The notes: generated by a model from the sequence alone, not told the origin. A DNA stretch of 64,000 bases from Hoeflea_A sp965228435 (GCA_965228435.1 OZ245818.1:5704001-5768000), one strand, 5' to 3'. Counted from the first letter of the stretch, positions 52,887 through 61,697 are shown. Made by a program: numbers and translations.

Positions 52887-53765
52887 CTATTGTTTTGCGA
52901 ACTGTTCCCGTCCGCTGGGCAGCGCGCCGCCACCGCTATCGCTCTCTATGATTTCGAACAACTGCGCTAGCCGTTCCTGCCAGCTCGGCATGAGACCTGT
53001 TGTTGCCAGGGTGACGCGCTCGGTGCCCAGGGCAAAGCCCATCGACTCACCTTCGTCGAGTGAGGCCTCTCCGATTTCCGTCCAATCCTGCGAGGGCGGA
53101 TAGCTTTCCGGGCGCATCGGAATGCCTTCGCCGATCCAGCAATAGATGCCGACCGTTGCGAATGTGTCGGCGTTTTCATCGCCGGGGAAGCGGAAATACC
53201 CGGATCCGTCAGAGGCGGCGAGTGCCTCGGCGTCGTCGCGTAGCAAAACCTGGCGCGCCACGTCTATCTGCGCGCGCTTGAGGACCGGTGCATATTTTTC
53301 GAGCCTTGGCGTGCTGATGAGGCAGAGCCTGCCTGTGTCGATAGCCAGTGTCTCGGTCAGATAGGTAAGGGCCTGTGCCAATGTTTGCTGTGATTTGAAG
53401 CCAAGCGGCTTGTTGCAGCGGAAAATGTGAAACAGCGGCAAGACGTCCCGATGATGGCGTTTGCCGATGTCTTCCAGGCGCGTGCATTGCTGAATGGCCA
53501 TTTGCCCCGGCTGATCAATCAGTCCGGTTTCATCGTATCGCAGACCACCATTGAACGATTCGTCGCCTGTGATGATCGGCGAGGCATCGACTGGTGTATA
53601 ACCCATCTGGGCAAAGTGGTCGGCCAGAGCGTCCTGCAATGCGCCATGGGCTTTGTCGAAATCCGTGCCGACAACGTTTTCGCTGGATAGTGCCCCCTTT
53701 GGGAGCAGCGAGGCCGCGGCAACAAGGGCTCCGCCCTTAAGGAGATCGCGTCTTGGGTTGGTCAC
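52887..53765 (-). CDS. Tat-signal protein with alanyl-tRNA-synthetase-like (class II) core
   Basis: A 292-residue protein from a GTG start (53765). Residues 1-26 form a twin-arginine signal (PRRDLLKGG, then an alanine-rich stretch). The rest reads like a shortened AlaRS catalytic core: GYTPVDASPIITGD (55-68), QMAIQQCTRLEDIG (88-101), HHRDVLPLFHI (104-114) and SMGFALGTER (241-250), the last matching class II motif 3. tRNA-recognition, editing and C-Ala domains are absent. It occupies the position divergent from znuC where znuA is often found, but is not ZnuA. Function unknown; the fold assignment is by eye. Confidence 0.62.
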   Translation of the reverse strand: MTNPRRDLLKGGALVAAASLLPKGALSSENVVGTDFDKAHGALQDALADHFAQMGYTPVDASPIITGDESFNGGLRYDETGLIDQPGQMAIQQCTRLEDIGKRHHRDVLPLFHIFRCNKPLGFKSQQTLAQALTYLTETLAIDTGRLCLISTPRLEKYAPVLKRAQIDVARQVLLRDDAEALAASDGSGYFRFPGDENADTFATVGIYCWIGEGIPMRPESYPPSQDWTEIGEASLDEGESMGFALGTERVTLATTGLMPSWQERLAQLFEIIESDSGGGALPSGREQFAKQ

Positions 53766-53901
53766 GGGCTACCCCCACACATGCTTCACAAACCGCCCGG
53801 CTCGAATCTGGGCGCTATTTTAGCCCGTACGCCGCAGGGCGCAATGCGTCTCCTCGGCTAATGTCCCGGTCCTGTGGAGCAATGGAACAAGCCGGATCAT
53901 T

Positions 53902-53918
53902 GCGTTATATTGTAACGC
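53902..53918. promoter_or_regulatory. Candidate Zur box
   Basis: GCGTTATATTGTAACGC: 6-base arms GCGTTA and TAACGC around TATTG, close to the GTTATANTATAAC-type sites used by alphaproteobacterial Zur. It lies about 35 bases upstream of znuC and 137 bases upstream of the divergent AlaRS-like gene, so both may be zinc-repressed. Confidence 0.75.
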
Positions 53919-53952
53919 ATGCAATAGAGATTTTGAGCTGGAAGGTTTGGAT

Positions 53953-54783
53953 TTGCTTGAGACTCCGCCCGCATTGGTCACGCTGGAAAATGCCGGATTG
54001 CTACGGTCAGGTCGCTGGCTGGTGCGTGGCGTGGACCTCGTCGTGCGCCGCGGAGAGATTGTGACCCTGATCGGACCGAACGGATCGGGCAAGTCGACAA
54101 CAGCGAAAATGGCGCTTGGCATTTTGCCGCCGAGCGAAGGAACGGCGCAGCGCCTGTCGACTTTGAAGGTCGGTTACGCCCCCCAAAAGGTGGCGATCGA
54201 CTGGACGCTTCCTCTCAACGTCCTCCGATTTATCAATCTGACAGAGCGAATTCCGACGCGAGAAGCGCACGAAGCACTGGAGACGACAGGTGTTGCACAT
54301 TTGGCAAAATCTGAAGTCAGGACGCTGTCAGGCGGGGAGTTCCAGCGCGTGCTTTTGGCCCGAGCCATTGCCCGCAAGCCGGATCTTCTTGTCCTCGACG
54401 AGCCGGTTCAAGGGGTCGATTTTTCTGGCGAAATTGCCCTCTACGAACTGATTTCCGATGTGCGAACTGCCCTAAACTGCGGTGTTCTGATGATTTCGCA
54501 TGACCTTCATGTGGTCATGGCCGCCACCGACAGGGTCATCTGTCTGAACGGACATATCTGCTGTCATGGGTCGCCCGATTCGGTCGCCGAAAGCGAAGAA
54601 TATCGTCGGTTGTTTGGTGATAAGGCCGCTGCGGCGATTGCGATTTACAAGCACAAGCACGATCACACCCATTTGCCGGATGGCCGCGTTCAGCATGCCG
54701 ATGGCAGCATCACGGATCATTGTCATCCCGGTGATGGTCATCATGATCATGAGCGCACCGAAGGCGAGCGCCATGCTGGATGA
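53953..54783 (+). CDS. znuC: Zinc ABC transporter, ATP-binding protein
   Basis: A roughly 276-residue ABC ATPase: Walker A GPNGSGKST, signature LSGGEFQRVLLARA, Walker B LLVLDEPVQGVD. The C-terminal tail is histidine-rich (KHKHDHTHLPDG, HCHPGDGHHDHE), typical of ZnuC. The start is a TTG: 53953 has GAAGG seven bases upstream, 53947 is the alternative. It opens znuC-znuB-zur; no znuA is adjacent. Confidence 0.9.
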   Translation: MLETPPALVTLENAGLLRSGRWLVRGVDLVVRRGEIVTLIGPNGSGKSTTAKMALGILPPSEGTAQRLSTLKVGYAPQKVAIDWTLPLNVLRFINLTERIPTREAHEALETTGVAHLAKSEVRTLSGGEFQRVLLARAIARKPDLLVLDEPVQGVDFSGEIALYELISDVRTALNCGVLMISHDLHVVMAATDRVICLNGHICCHGSPDSVAESEEYRRLFGDKAAAAIAIYKHKHDHTHLPDGRVQHADGSITDHCHPGDGHHDHERTEGERHAG

Positions 54784-55600
54784 TTTCTTTTCGCGGGCGC
54801 TGATTGCCGGTATCGGGGTGGCGATCATCGCCGCACCGCTCGGTTGCTTCGTCGTCTGGCGACGTTTGGCCTATTTCGGCGATACACTGTCCCATGCTGC
54901 CCTCCTGGGAGTGGCGCTGGCATTTCTGCTGGAGCTCAACATAACCTTTGCCGTGTTCCTTGTTTGTGCAGCGGTCGCTGTCATGCTGGTCATGTTGCAG
55001 CGCCGTTTGACACTTTCTTCCGACTCGCTATTGGGCCTTCTTGCCCACTCTTCGCTTGCTTTGGGACTTGTCGCACTCGCATTCATGAGCTGGGTACGGG
55101 TGGATCTGCTGGGTTACCTTTTTGGTGATATTCTCGCCGTATCAAGGACCGATATTGCGATCATCTATGCCGGTGGTGCCGTGGTGCTGGCGGTTCTCTT
55201 CTTCACCTGGGATGCCTTGTTCGCAGCAACGGTCAATCCGGAGCTTGCGGAGGCCGAGGGGCTGCATCCCCGGCGCAGCAACTTCATATTTGTATTGCTG
55301 ATGGCGACTGTGATTGCGATTTCGATGAAAATCGTCGGAGTGCTTCTGATCACTGCGTTGCTAATCATTCCGGCGGCCGCGGCGCGGCGGTTTGCGGGCG
55401 GCCCGGAGCAGATGGCGGTACTCGCCGTTGTCATCGGAGTGGCTGCCGTGGTTGCGGGCCTCTACGGCTCGCTGGCATGGGACTCGCCTTCCGGTCCGTC
55501 GATCGTCGTTGCAGCTTTGCTGTTATTCCTGTTAAGCATCAGCCCGTTCGCCCGTCTCGTCGGCGGCAAACGCCTTTCCGGTCAGGATGCAGGATCATGA
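54773..55600 (+). CDS. znuB: Zinc ABC transporter, permease
   Basis: A 275-residue ABC-3 family permease with seven to eight hydrophobic segments; RRLAYFGDTLSHAALLGVAL and GVLLITALLIIPAAAARRFAG are family signatures. The ATG at 54773 overlaps znuC by 11 bases. It transports zinc inward with ZnuC. Confidence 0.93.
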   Translation: MLDDFFSRALIAGIGVAIIAAPLGCFVVWRRLAYFGDTLSHAALLGVALAFLLELNITFAVFLVCAAVAVMLVMLQRRLTLSSDSLLGLLAHSSLALGLVALAFMSWVRVDLLGYLFGDILAVSRTDIAIIYAGGAVVLAVLFFTWDALFAATVNPELAEAEGLHPRRSNFIFVLLMATVIAISMKIVGVLLITALLIIPAAAARRFAGGPEQMAVLAVVIGVAAVVAGLYGSLAWDSPSGPSIVVAALLLFLLSISPFARLVGGKRLSGQDAGS

Positions 55601-56016
55601 CAACACATCGGCACAGACCTCCATCCGGTCTGACAAAGAACCAGAGTCTGGTTTACGGCGCCTTGTCACATGCCACCGGGCCGCTCAGCGCCTACACCAT
55701 TCTCGATCAGCTGCGTGAGCACGGTTTCCGCGCGCCCCTGCAGGTGTACAGAGCGCTCGACAAGCTGATTGATCTCGGATTGATACATCGGTTGGAAAGC
55801 CTGAATTCGTTCGTCGCCTGCCGCCATCCCGATTGCGTGCATCGCGAGTCGATCGTGTTTGCGATCTGTGAGCTTTGTGGAACGGTGGCGGAGATGGCTG
55901 ACGATACGGTCGACACCCAGCTCCATCAATTGGCAGAACGGGATGGTTTTGTCGTCGATACGTGCACAATCGAATTGCGTGGACAGTGCCGGAAATGCCG
56001 GCAGAAACCGAGCTGA
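55597..56016 (+). CDS. zur: Zinc uptake regulator Zur (Fur family)
   Basis: A 139-residue Fur-family repressor: winged helix (KNQSLVYGALSHATGPLSAYTILDQLRE), then the regulatory zinc-binding region (FVACRHPDCVHRE) and the structural zinc cysteines CELCG and CRKCRQ. With zinc it should bind the site at 53902-53918. The start overlaps the znuB stop by ATGA, making the transporter-regulator unit self-controlling. Confidence 0.92.
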   Translation: MTTHRHRPPSGLTKNQSLVYGALSHATGPLSAYTILDQLREHGFRAPLQVYRALDKLIDLGLIHRLESLNSFVACRHPDCVHRESIVFAICELCGTVAEMADDTVDTQLHQLAERDGFVVDTCTIELRGQCRKCRQKPS

Positions 56017-56020
56017 CCGG

Positions 56021-56803
56021 TCAGGACGCCGCAGGTGTGTCGGACCAGCCGCCGCAGGCAATGAACGGTCCGTTTCGATATCCCGATTTGCCGTAGACCA
56101 GGGGGGTGTGGTCCGGTGTTCGAACCGAACCGCCGGCTGCCCGCAGCACGGCATCACCGGCGGCGGTATCCCATTCCATGGTGGCGCTGAAGCGCGGATA
56201 GACGTCGACTTCGCCGCAGGCGAGCAGACAGAATTTCAGCGACGAACCGATAAAGATTGTCTCCGAGACATGCTGATCGGTCAGCCAGCGATCGGTTCTC
56301 TCCTCCCTGTGGGAGCAACTGGCAACCGCTACCGGCCCTTTTTTCGGACATTTGCGAATACGGATGTCGCGATCCTTGTAGCCGTTGGTTTCGGTGGCGC
56401 CAAGGCCCTTGCCTCCGGCAAACAACCGGTCGAGAGCAGGCGCATAAACCACGCCAAGCACCGGTTCTCCGCGTTCGATCAGCGCGATGTTGACCGTGAA
56501 GCAACCTTCGCCGTTGTTCTTCAGGAACTCCTTGGTTCCATCCAGCGGATCGACCAGGAAAAACCGCTCCGGGGCTGATGACCGATGGCTTGCGGCATTT
56601 TCCTCTGAAACCACATGAATGTCCGGCTCAAAGCGATGCAGATCCGGCAAGATGATCGCCTCGGCATTCTGGTCGGCTCGGGTAACGGGCGATCCGTCAT
56701 TTTTGAGGCACGCCTTCGGATCTTCGCCGTAAACCTGCATGACGACGCGCCCGGCGGTACGGGCCGTCTCGCTAATGCGTTTCAGAAGTTCTGAGGTTTC
56801 CAT
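56021..56803 (-). CDS. cysQ: 3'(2'),5'-bisphosphate nucleotidase
   Basis: A 260-residue inositol-monophosphatase-family enzyme: VVSEENAASH, LVDPLDGTKEFLKNNGEGCFTVNIALIE and MEWDTAAGDAVLRAAGG hold the metal-binding residues. CysQ dephosphorylates 3'-phosphoadenosine 5'-phosphate from sulfate assimilation. It is convergent with zur, five bases apart. Inositol monophosphatase is excluded by the close CysQ-type DPLDGTKEF context. Confidence 0.9.
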   Translation of the reverse strand: METSELLKRISETARTAGRVVMQVYGEDPKACLKNDGSPVTRADQNAEAIILPDLHRFEPDIHVVSEENAASHRSSAPERFFLVDPLDGTKEFLKNNGEGCFTVNIALIERGEPVLGVVYAPALDRLFAGGKGLGATETNGYKDRDIRIRKCPKKGPVAVASCSHREERTDRWLTDQHVSETIFIGSSLKFCLLACGEVDVYPRFSATMEWDTAAGDAVLRAAGGSVRTPDHTPLVYGKSGYRNGPFIACGGWSDTPAAS

Positions 56804-57030
56804 CGGATCACGAAAGCAACGGGGCTCCGCCAGTTATCATCTTGTTCTCATCGCCGTCATGCCCATGCATGCCGTGCACCTTGAAAGACCTGTCGCCGCG
56901 TCATTTTCGTCCAAATCGATATGCGTTACATCGCACACAGATTCAAGGGCAATGCGCACCCGGCCCGCAACTTTCGAAGCAGTGGACATCCGGACCGAGA
57001 AAACGGTGCGCTCAAATCATTGCAAAGTGC

Positions 57031-58188
57031 TTAAGAATCTGACGGTAAAACGCCCATCTGGCGAATGGCCAGATCCTTCATGATCTCTTCGGAACCGCCG
57101 CCGATGGCCATGACTTTCACCTCGCGATAGACGCGTTCAACCGGATTGCCGCGCAGATAGCCGGCCCCGCCAAAAATCTGCATCGCCTCCGAGGCGACAT
57201 ATTCCAATGTCTTGGTCGACAGGAACTTGGCCTTGGAAATTTCAGCAACCGGCATGGTGCCGTTTTCTGCCAGCCAGCAGATCTGGTTGAGATAGGCTTC
57301 GATGGCGTCGATACGGGCTGACATGTCGGCGATCTTGTGGGCGATGACCTGATGGCGGATCAGCTTGTTGCCGAAGGTTTCGCGTTCATTGGCATAGGCA
57401 ATCGACTCGTCGAGGCAAAGCTTTGCCATTCCGAGGGACTGGGCGATCAATGCGATGCGCTCGTAGTTGAAGTTCTCGACGATGGCCAGGAAACCCTTGT
57501 TTTCAGGTCCGAGCAGACTGTCAGCTGGCAGGCGGCAGTCGTCGAAGAAAAGGGTGGCCTGGTCCGAGCACCACCAACCCATCTTCCTGTCCAGCGCGGT
57601 GCGGGTGAACCCCTCGGTTTCCGCCTCGACGAAGAAAAGTGAGATGCCCGACAATCCGTGGCCGCCGGTGCGCGCTCCGACGACGAAGTAGCGACTGGTC
57701 ATGCCCCCAGTGATGAACGTCTTGGAGCCGTTGAGCACCCACTCATTGCCGTCACGCTTTGCCGACGTCTTCATCCGGGCGACATCCGACCCGCCAGACG
57801 GCTCCGTGATCGCCAGGCTTGATCCGACCTCGCCGGACAGAATTTGTGGCAGCACCGCCCGTTTCAACTCCTCAGAGCCAAGCTGGGCGATCGGACCTGT
57901 CGATATGTTGCGGGCACCCAGCGCCGCGCCGACACCGGATGCACCGCAGCGGCCGAGCTCTTCGCCGGTTGTCGCGCGCATGAAGCAGTCGTCGAACCCG
58001 ACACCGCCATAGGCCTCGTCGATACCGAAGCCGAACATGCCGAGATCGCCAGCCTTTGAATGCAGTTCCCAGGGGATGGAGCCCTGTTCATCCCAAGCGT
58101 CGACGTGGGGCCTTACCTCGTTTTCTACGAATCGCTGAAGGCTTTCGCGATAGGCTTTGCGCTCATCGGTATCGAACGGGTTTTCCAT
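57031..58188 (-). CDS. Acyl-CoA dehydrogenase
   Basis: A 385-residue acyl-CoA dehydrogenase with all three domains: SSLAITEPSGGSDVARM binds FAD/substrate, SKTFITGGMTSRYFVVGART is the middle domain, and MQIFGGAGYLRGNPVERVYREVKVMAIGGGSEEIMKDL closes the protein. It oxidises an unidentified acyl-CoA; the catalytic glutamate could not be placed with certainty. It appears monocistronic, with 227 bases free of features before cysQ. Confidence 0.9.
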   Translation of the reverse strand: MENPFDTDERKAYRESLQRFVENEVRPHVDAWDEQGSIPWELHSKAGDLGMFGFGIDEAYGGVGFDDCFMRATTGEELGRCGASGVGAALGARNISTGPIAQLGSEELKRAVLPQILSGEVGSSLAITEPSGGSDVARMKTSAKRDGNEWVLNGSKTFITGGMTSRYFVVGARTGGHGLSGISLFFVEAETEGFTRTALDRKMGWWCSDQATLFFDDCRLPADSLLGPENKGFLAIVENFNYERIALIAQSLGMAKLCLDESIAYANERETFGNKLIRHQVIAHKIADMSARIDAIEAYLNQICWLAENGTMPVAEISKAKFLSTKTLEYVASEAMQIFGGAGYLRGNPVERVYREVKVMAIGGGSEEIMKDLAIRQMGVLPSDS

Positions 58189-58243
58189 TGTGGCTTCCGC
58201 TTGGTGTTGCGCCGACGCGTCTTGATATCCATCGGCGTATCAT

Positions 58244-58287
58244 GGTCCAAAAAACCAAACAAGACGAACGTTCTGTCTGTTTTCGTC
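58244..58287 (-). terminator. Candidate terminator of the response-regulator gene
   Basis: Read on the minus strand, GACGAA (58287-58282) and TTCGTC (58268-58263) form a short stem followed by TTGTTTGGTTTTTT. It lies about 30 bases after the regulator stop. The stem is short, so strength is uncertain. Confidence 0.5.
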
Positions 58288-58315
58288 GCAGGATTGGCGT
58301 CCGTAGGGATGGTGA

Positions 58316-58969
58316 TCAGAGGCCAAGTTTGCCGGCGATCTTGGACAGTGCGACCGCATTGCCACCGCCGGTCTTTTCACGGATCGACAAGCGATGGCTT
58401 TCGACCGTGCGCACACTTATGCCCAACTGCATGGCGATTTCCCGGTTGCTGTGGCCTTTCGACAAAGCCGCAAGCACTTCCTTTTCGCGCTCGGTCAGGC
58501 CGAAGTCGTTTGCGACGGGGCGGTCGGCCGCGGCCTTGCTGGCCAGCGAAGCGGCAGCTTGCGGTCCGAGATAGGTCGCACCTTGGGCGACCGACTTGAT
58601 GGCGTTGATCATCTCCGCCTTGGAGACGTCCTTGAGCACAAAGCCGTTGGCGCCGATCCTGAGTGCCTCGCGCACATATTCCTCATTGTCGTAAATGGAC
58701 AGGAAGAGGATCTTGGTGGAGGGAGAGGCCAGTTTGATCTGCTGGGCGGCCTCCAGTCCATTGAGTTGCGGCATTGAGATATCGAGAAGCGCCATGTCCG
58801 GCTTAAGGGCCGTTGCCAGTTCGACGGCTTCGAGGCCGTTTCTGGCCTCGCCGACGATGTCGACAAAGTCTTCATCCGACAGCCGAGAGCGTATGCCCTC
58901 GCGTACCAGATCGTGATCATCCGCGATGACGAGTCGAAGCCGGCCGCGGTTTGATCCAGCGGACTGCAT
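58316..58969 (-). CDS. NarL/LuxR-family response regulator
   Basis: A 217-residue two-component regulator: receiver domain (LRLVIADDHDLVREGIRSRL, phosphoacceptor aspartate in MALLDISMP, KD in FVLKDVS) and a C-terminal LuxR helix-turn-helix (LTEREKEVLAALSKGHSNREIAMQLGISVRTVESHR). It follows the sensor kinase gene by eight bases and should activate the divergent TRAP transporter operon. Confidence 0.92.
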   Translation of the reverse strand: MQSAGSNRGRLRLVIADDHDLVREGIRSRLSDEDFVDIVGEARNGLEAVELATALKPDMALLDISMPQLNGLEAAQQIKLASPSTKILFLSIYDNEEYVREALRIGANGFVLKDVSKAEMINAIKSVAQGATYLGPQAAASLASKAAADRPVANDFGLTEREKEVLAALSKGHSNREIAMQLGISVRTVESHRLSIREKTGGGNAVALSKIAGKLGL

Positions 58970-58977
58970 GGGTTCCC

Positions 58978-60360
58978 CTATGTGGCGTTCTTTTTGCTTT
59001 GCCCTTTGCGCTTTACTATCGGCAAACTGACTTTGATTGCAAGTCCGCCGGAACGGGCGCGGGAGAACCGAATGGTTCCGTCGAAGGAATCGATCCGTTC
59101 CTGCATGTTGCGGATGCCGAGGCCGCCGCCCGGCGCCTGGCGTTCAGAGCCCTGCGCCATTCCGATTCCGTCGTCGACAAGATCCAGTTCTACCCGCTTG
59201 CCGCGACGACTGAGCCGGATGCTGACGTGCTTGGCTCCTGAGTGTTTCGCGACATTCGTCAACGCTTCCTGGATGACGCGGAAGAGGGCGGTCTTGGCTT
59301 CATCCGACAACAGCTCACGGACTTGTTCCGTGTCAACGTCGACCTCGATTCCGGTCTGTTTCGAAAAATCGTTCCCGAGACTTTTGACCGCTGCGGCCAG
59401 GCCCATGTCGTCCAATACCGATGGACGCAGCGCCATCGATATGCGCCGGACCTCTGAAATGGCTTCGCTCAGTATGTTCATAGACTTTTCGAGCGGTTCG
59501 GCTGCCCGTCGGTTTTCACCCAGCTTGCCCAAGGCCGATTCGAGACCGTAACGGGATGAAACCAGCAACTGACTGATACTGTCGTGGAGCTCGCGCGATA
59601 CGCGTTTGCGCTCCTGCTCCTGAAAATCCACTTGGCGCGCCGACAGCTCCTTCAGGCGTGCGTCGGCGAAACGCTGTTCAGACAGCCGCGCGGCGCCGAT
59701 GATCGCGCCGGTGAGCACGAGAGCACCAAATGCAATGGCGAAGAGCACGAGCCTGGTCTCGCGAATGTTATTTTGTAGTTCGGCTTGAACCTTCGCCACC
59801 TGTTGCGACACGTCGTCCAGGTAGATGCCGGTCCCGAGCATCCAGTCCCATTTGTCGAGGTAGACCGAATAGCCAAGCTTCTCGACATATTCACCGCTTG
59901 AGGGCTTCTTCCATATATAGGAGTAGAACTCTCCACCTTTCTTGGCCCGATCGATGAGATCCTTCACCACCTGACGACCGTCTTCGTCTTCAAGACCGAT
60001 CCAGTTGCTGCCAACGAGGTAAGTGAGGCGGGGATTGACGATGTTGGTTCCGTCTTCCTCATAAATAAAGAAATAGCTGTCTTCGCCAAATGTCATTTTC
60101 CGAACGATTTCAGTAACTTCTCTCTGTGCTCTTCGTTTTGTCTTCAGATTCGAGCCGTAGATGGGAGTAAGGGCGTTGCGCGCCAGCATCACATAGTTCT
60201 TCAGCTCGGCATGCTTGAGGTCGAGGAACAGGTTCTCGACCGTCTGCGCCTGCGACTGGGCCAGTCTCGACGACTGAAAATTGATGACGAACAACGTCGC
60301 TGCGGAGATCAGGATCACCGGCAGCAGCGTAATGAGCAGCAGTTTGGTTTTAAAGTTCAT
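58978..60360 (-). CDS. Sensor histidine kinase with extracytoplasmic Cache domain
   Basis: A 460-residue kinase. Membrane segment at about residues 8-28, then a periplasmic single-Cache domain (EDSYFFIYEEDGTNIVNPRLTYLVGSN, GYSVYLDKWDWMLGTGIYLDDV), a second membrane segment near 205-225, a HisKA_3 dimerisation helix with the phospho-histidine in RVSRELHDSISQ, and a HATPase domain (DDGIGMAQ, GGLGIRNMQERI). Cache domains of this type often sense small organic acids, which fits regulation of the adjacent TakP-like uptake system. Confidence 0.9.
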   Translation of the reverse strand: MNFKTKLLLITLLPVILISAATLFVINFQSSRLAQSQAQTVENLFLDLKHAELKNYVMLARNALTPIYGSNLKTKRRAQREVTEIVRKMTFGEDSYFFIYEEDGTNIVNPRLTYLVGSNWIGLEDEDGRQVVKDLIDRAKKGGEFYSYIWKKPSSGEYVEKLGYSVYLDKWDWMLGTGIYLDDVSQQVAKVQAELQNNIRETRLVLFAIAFGALVLTGAIIGAARLSEQRFADARLKELSARQVDFQEQERKRVSRELHDSISQLLVSSRYGLESALGKLGENRRAAEPLEKSMNILSEAISEVRRISMALRPSVLDDMGLAAAVKSLGNDFSKQTGIEVDVDTEQVRELLSDEAKTALFRVIQEALTNVAKHSGAKHVSIRLSRRGKRVELDLVDDGIGMAQGSERQAPGGGLGIRNMQERIDSFDGTIRFSRARSGGLAIKVSLPIVKRKGQSKKNAT

Positions 60361-60441
60361 GCCAATGGGTCCGAAAATGCCAGGCGGACGCCATAAATTG
60401 CATATGCGGCGGTTGTTTGCACCCGCCCATCGCGCGTCTCA

Positions 60442-60465
60442 GTAGTACTACGGATACGGGTAGTA
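60442..60465. promoter_or_regulatory. Inverted repeats, candidate response-regulator binding site
   Basis: GTAGTACTAC (60442-60451) is a perfect 10-base palindrome; its right half TACTAC (60446-60451) forms a second inverted repeat with GTAGTA (60460-60465) over an 8-base spacer. It lies between the kinase and dctP-like genes, about 100 bases before the latter. Assigned to the LuxR-type regulator by position only. Confidence 0.5.
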
Positions 60466-60561
60466 TTTGCACGAATTGTGAATCTGATGTCATATGCCTA
60501 TTGAGGCACGACATCGGGCGGGAGGCCCGAACCGTGTCTGGCATTTATTGGGAGGAACACA

Positions 60562-61644
60562 ATGCAACGTCGTAAGTTTCTGAAAGGCGCCGCTGTCGCT
60601 GGTGCCGCTACCACGCTGGCTGCGCCCGCAGTCGCACAGGCCAAGAAGGAAATGGTTATCGTTTCAACTTGGCCGCGCGACTTTCCGGGTCTTGGCCTGC
60701 CAGCCCAGCGTCTTGCTGCGCGGATTACCGAGCTGACCGACGGCGCGATCGATGTACAGTACTTTGCTGCGGGCGAGCGCGTGGGTGCGTTCGATTCGTT
60801 TGACGAAGTCGCATCGGGCAACGCACAGGCCTATATCGCAGCCGACTACTATTGGAAGGGCAAGCACCCGGGTTGGGCTCCATTTACGGCCATCCCGTTC
60901 GGCATGACCTACACCGAGATCGACGCATGGATCAAATACGGTGGCGGTCAGGAGCTTTGGGACGAACTGGCTGGTGAATTCGGCCTGAAAAACCTGGCTT
61001 GCGGCAACACCGGTGTCCAGATGGGTGGCTGGTTCAACAAGGAAATCGAAAGCGCCGACGACCTCAAGGGTCTGAAAATGCGTATTCCGGGTCTCGGCGG
61101 CGACGTCATGGCCAAACTGGGCGCATCTCCGGTCTCGCTGCCGGGCGGCCAGATTTATGAAAACCTCGTCTCCGGCGCCATCGACGCCACGGAATGGGTT
61201 GGCCCGTACAACGACTATTTCATGAAGTTTTACGAAGCCGCCAAATACTACTACTGGCCTGGCATGCATGAGCCCGGTGCGCAGATCGCCTTCGGCATGA
61301 ACCGCGCATTCTGGGATGGCCTGACCAAAACCGAGCAGGCAATTCTTGAGGCAGCGTGTGCCGAAGAAAATGCCCGCACAATGGCCGAAACCAACGCATT
61401 CAACGGTGAGTATCTCAACCGTTTGATCAACGACCATGGCGTGCAGCTTCGCGAATTCAACGACGACGTTTATGACGCGTTCGGTGAAGCTTCGCAGGAA
61501 GTGATCGAAGAGGCGCGTGACCACAGCGATCTGTCGAAGAAGATCTACGACGCAGTGCTGGCGAAGCGTGCCGAGCTTGGTGCCTGGACCGCACTGTCCG
61601 ACACCGCCTATGTGCAGAAGCGCAACAACGTCCTCAACCAGTAG
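60562..61644 (+). CDS. TRAP transporter, substrate-binding protein (TakP-like)
   Basis: A 360-residue DctP-family binding protein exported by Tat (RRKFLKGAAVAGAATTLAAPAVAQA, residues 3-27). Segments STWPRDFPGLGLPAQRLAARI, GLKMRIPGLGGDVMAKLGASPVSLPGGQIYENL and GAIDATEWVGPYNDYFMKFYEAAKYYYWPG match the 2-oxoacid-binding TakP group. The ligand is probably pyruvate or another 2-oxo monocarboxylate. GGGAGGAACACA precedes the ATG. Confidence 0.9.
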   Translation: MQRRKFLKGAAVAGAATTLAAPAVAQAKKEMVIVSTWPRDFPGLGLPAQRLAARITELTDGAIDVQYFAAGERVGAFDSFDEVASGNAQAYIAADYYWKGKHPGWAPFTAIPFGMTYTEIDAWIKYGGGQELWDELAGEFGLKNLACGNTGVQMGGWFNKEIESADDLKGLKMRIPGLGGDVMAKLGASPVSLPGGQIYENLVSGAIDATEWVGPYNDYFMKFYEAAKYYYWPGMHEPGAQIAFGMNRAFWDGLTKTEQAILEAACAEENARTMAETNAFNGEYLNRLINDHGVQLREFNDDVYDAFGEASQEVIEEARDHSDLSKKIYDAVLAKRAELGAWTALSDTAYVQKRNNVLNQ

Positions 61645-61670
61645 GACGCGCTGACGTATAGAAGCCAAGA

Positions 61671-61697
61671 ATGGGGCGGGGATCATCTCCGTCCCAT
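61671..61697 (+). promoter_or_regulatory. Hairpin between TRAP binding-protein and small-permease genes
   Basis: ATGGGGCGG (61671-61679) pairs with CCGTCCCAT (61689-61697) with one G-U pair. There is no T-tract; it likely separates binding-protein expression from that of the permeases. Confidence 0.55.

Noticed and set aside
52887..53765. Considered as ZnuA because of its position beside znuC
   Set aside because: It lacks the ZnuA histidine ligands, His-rich loop and TroA fold motifs, and instead shows class II synthetase-like segments.
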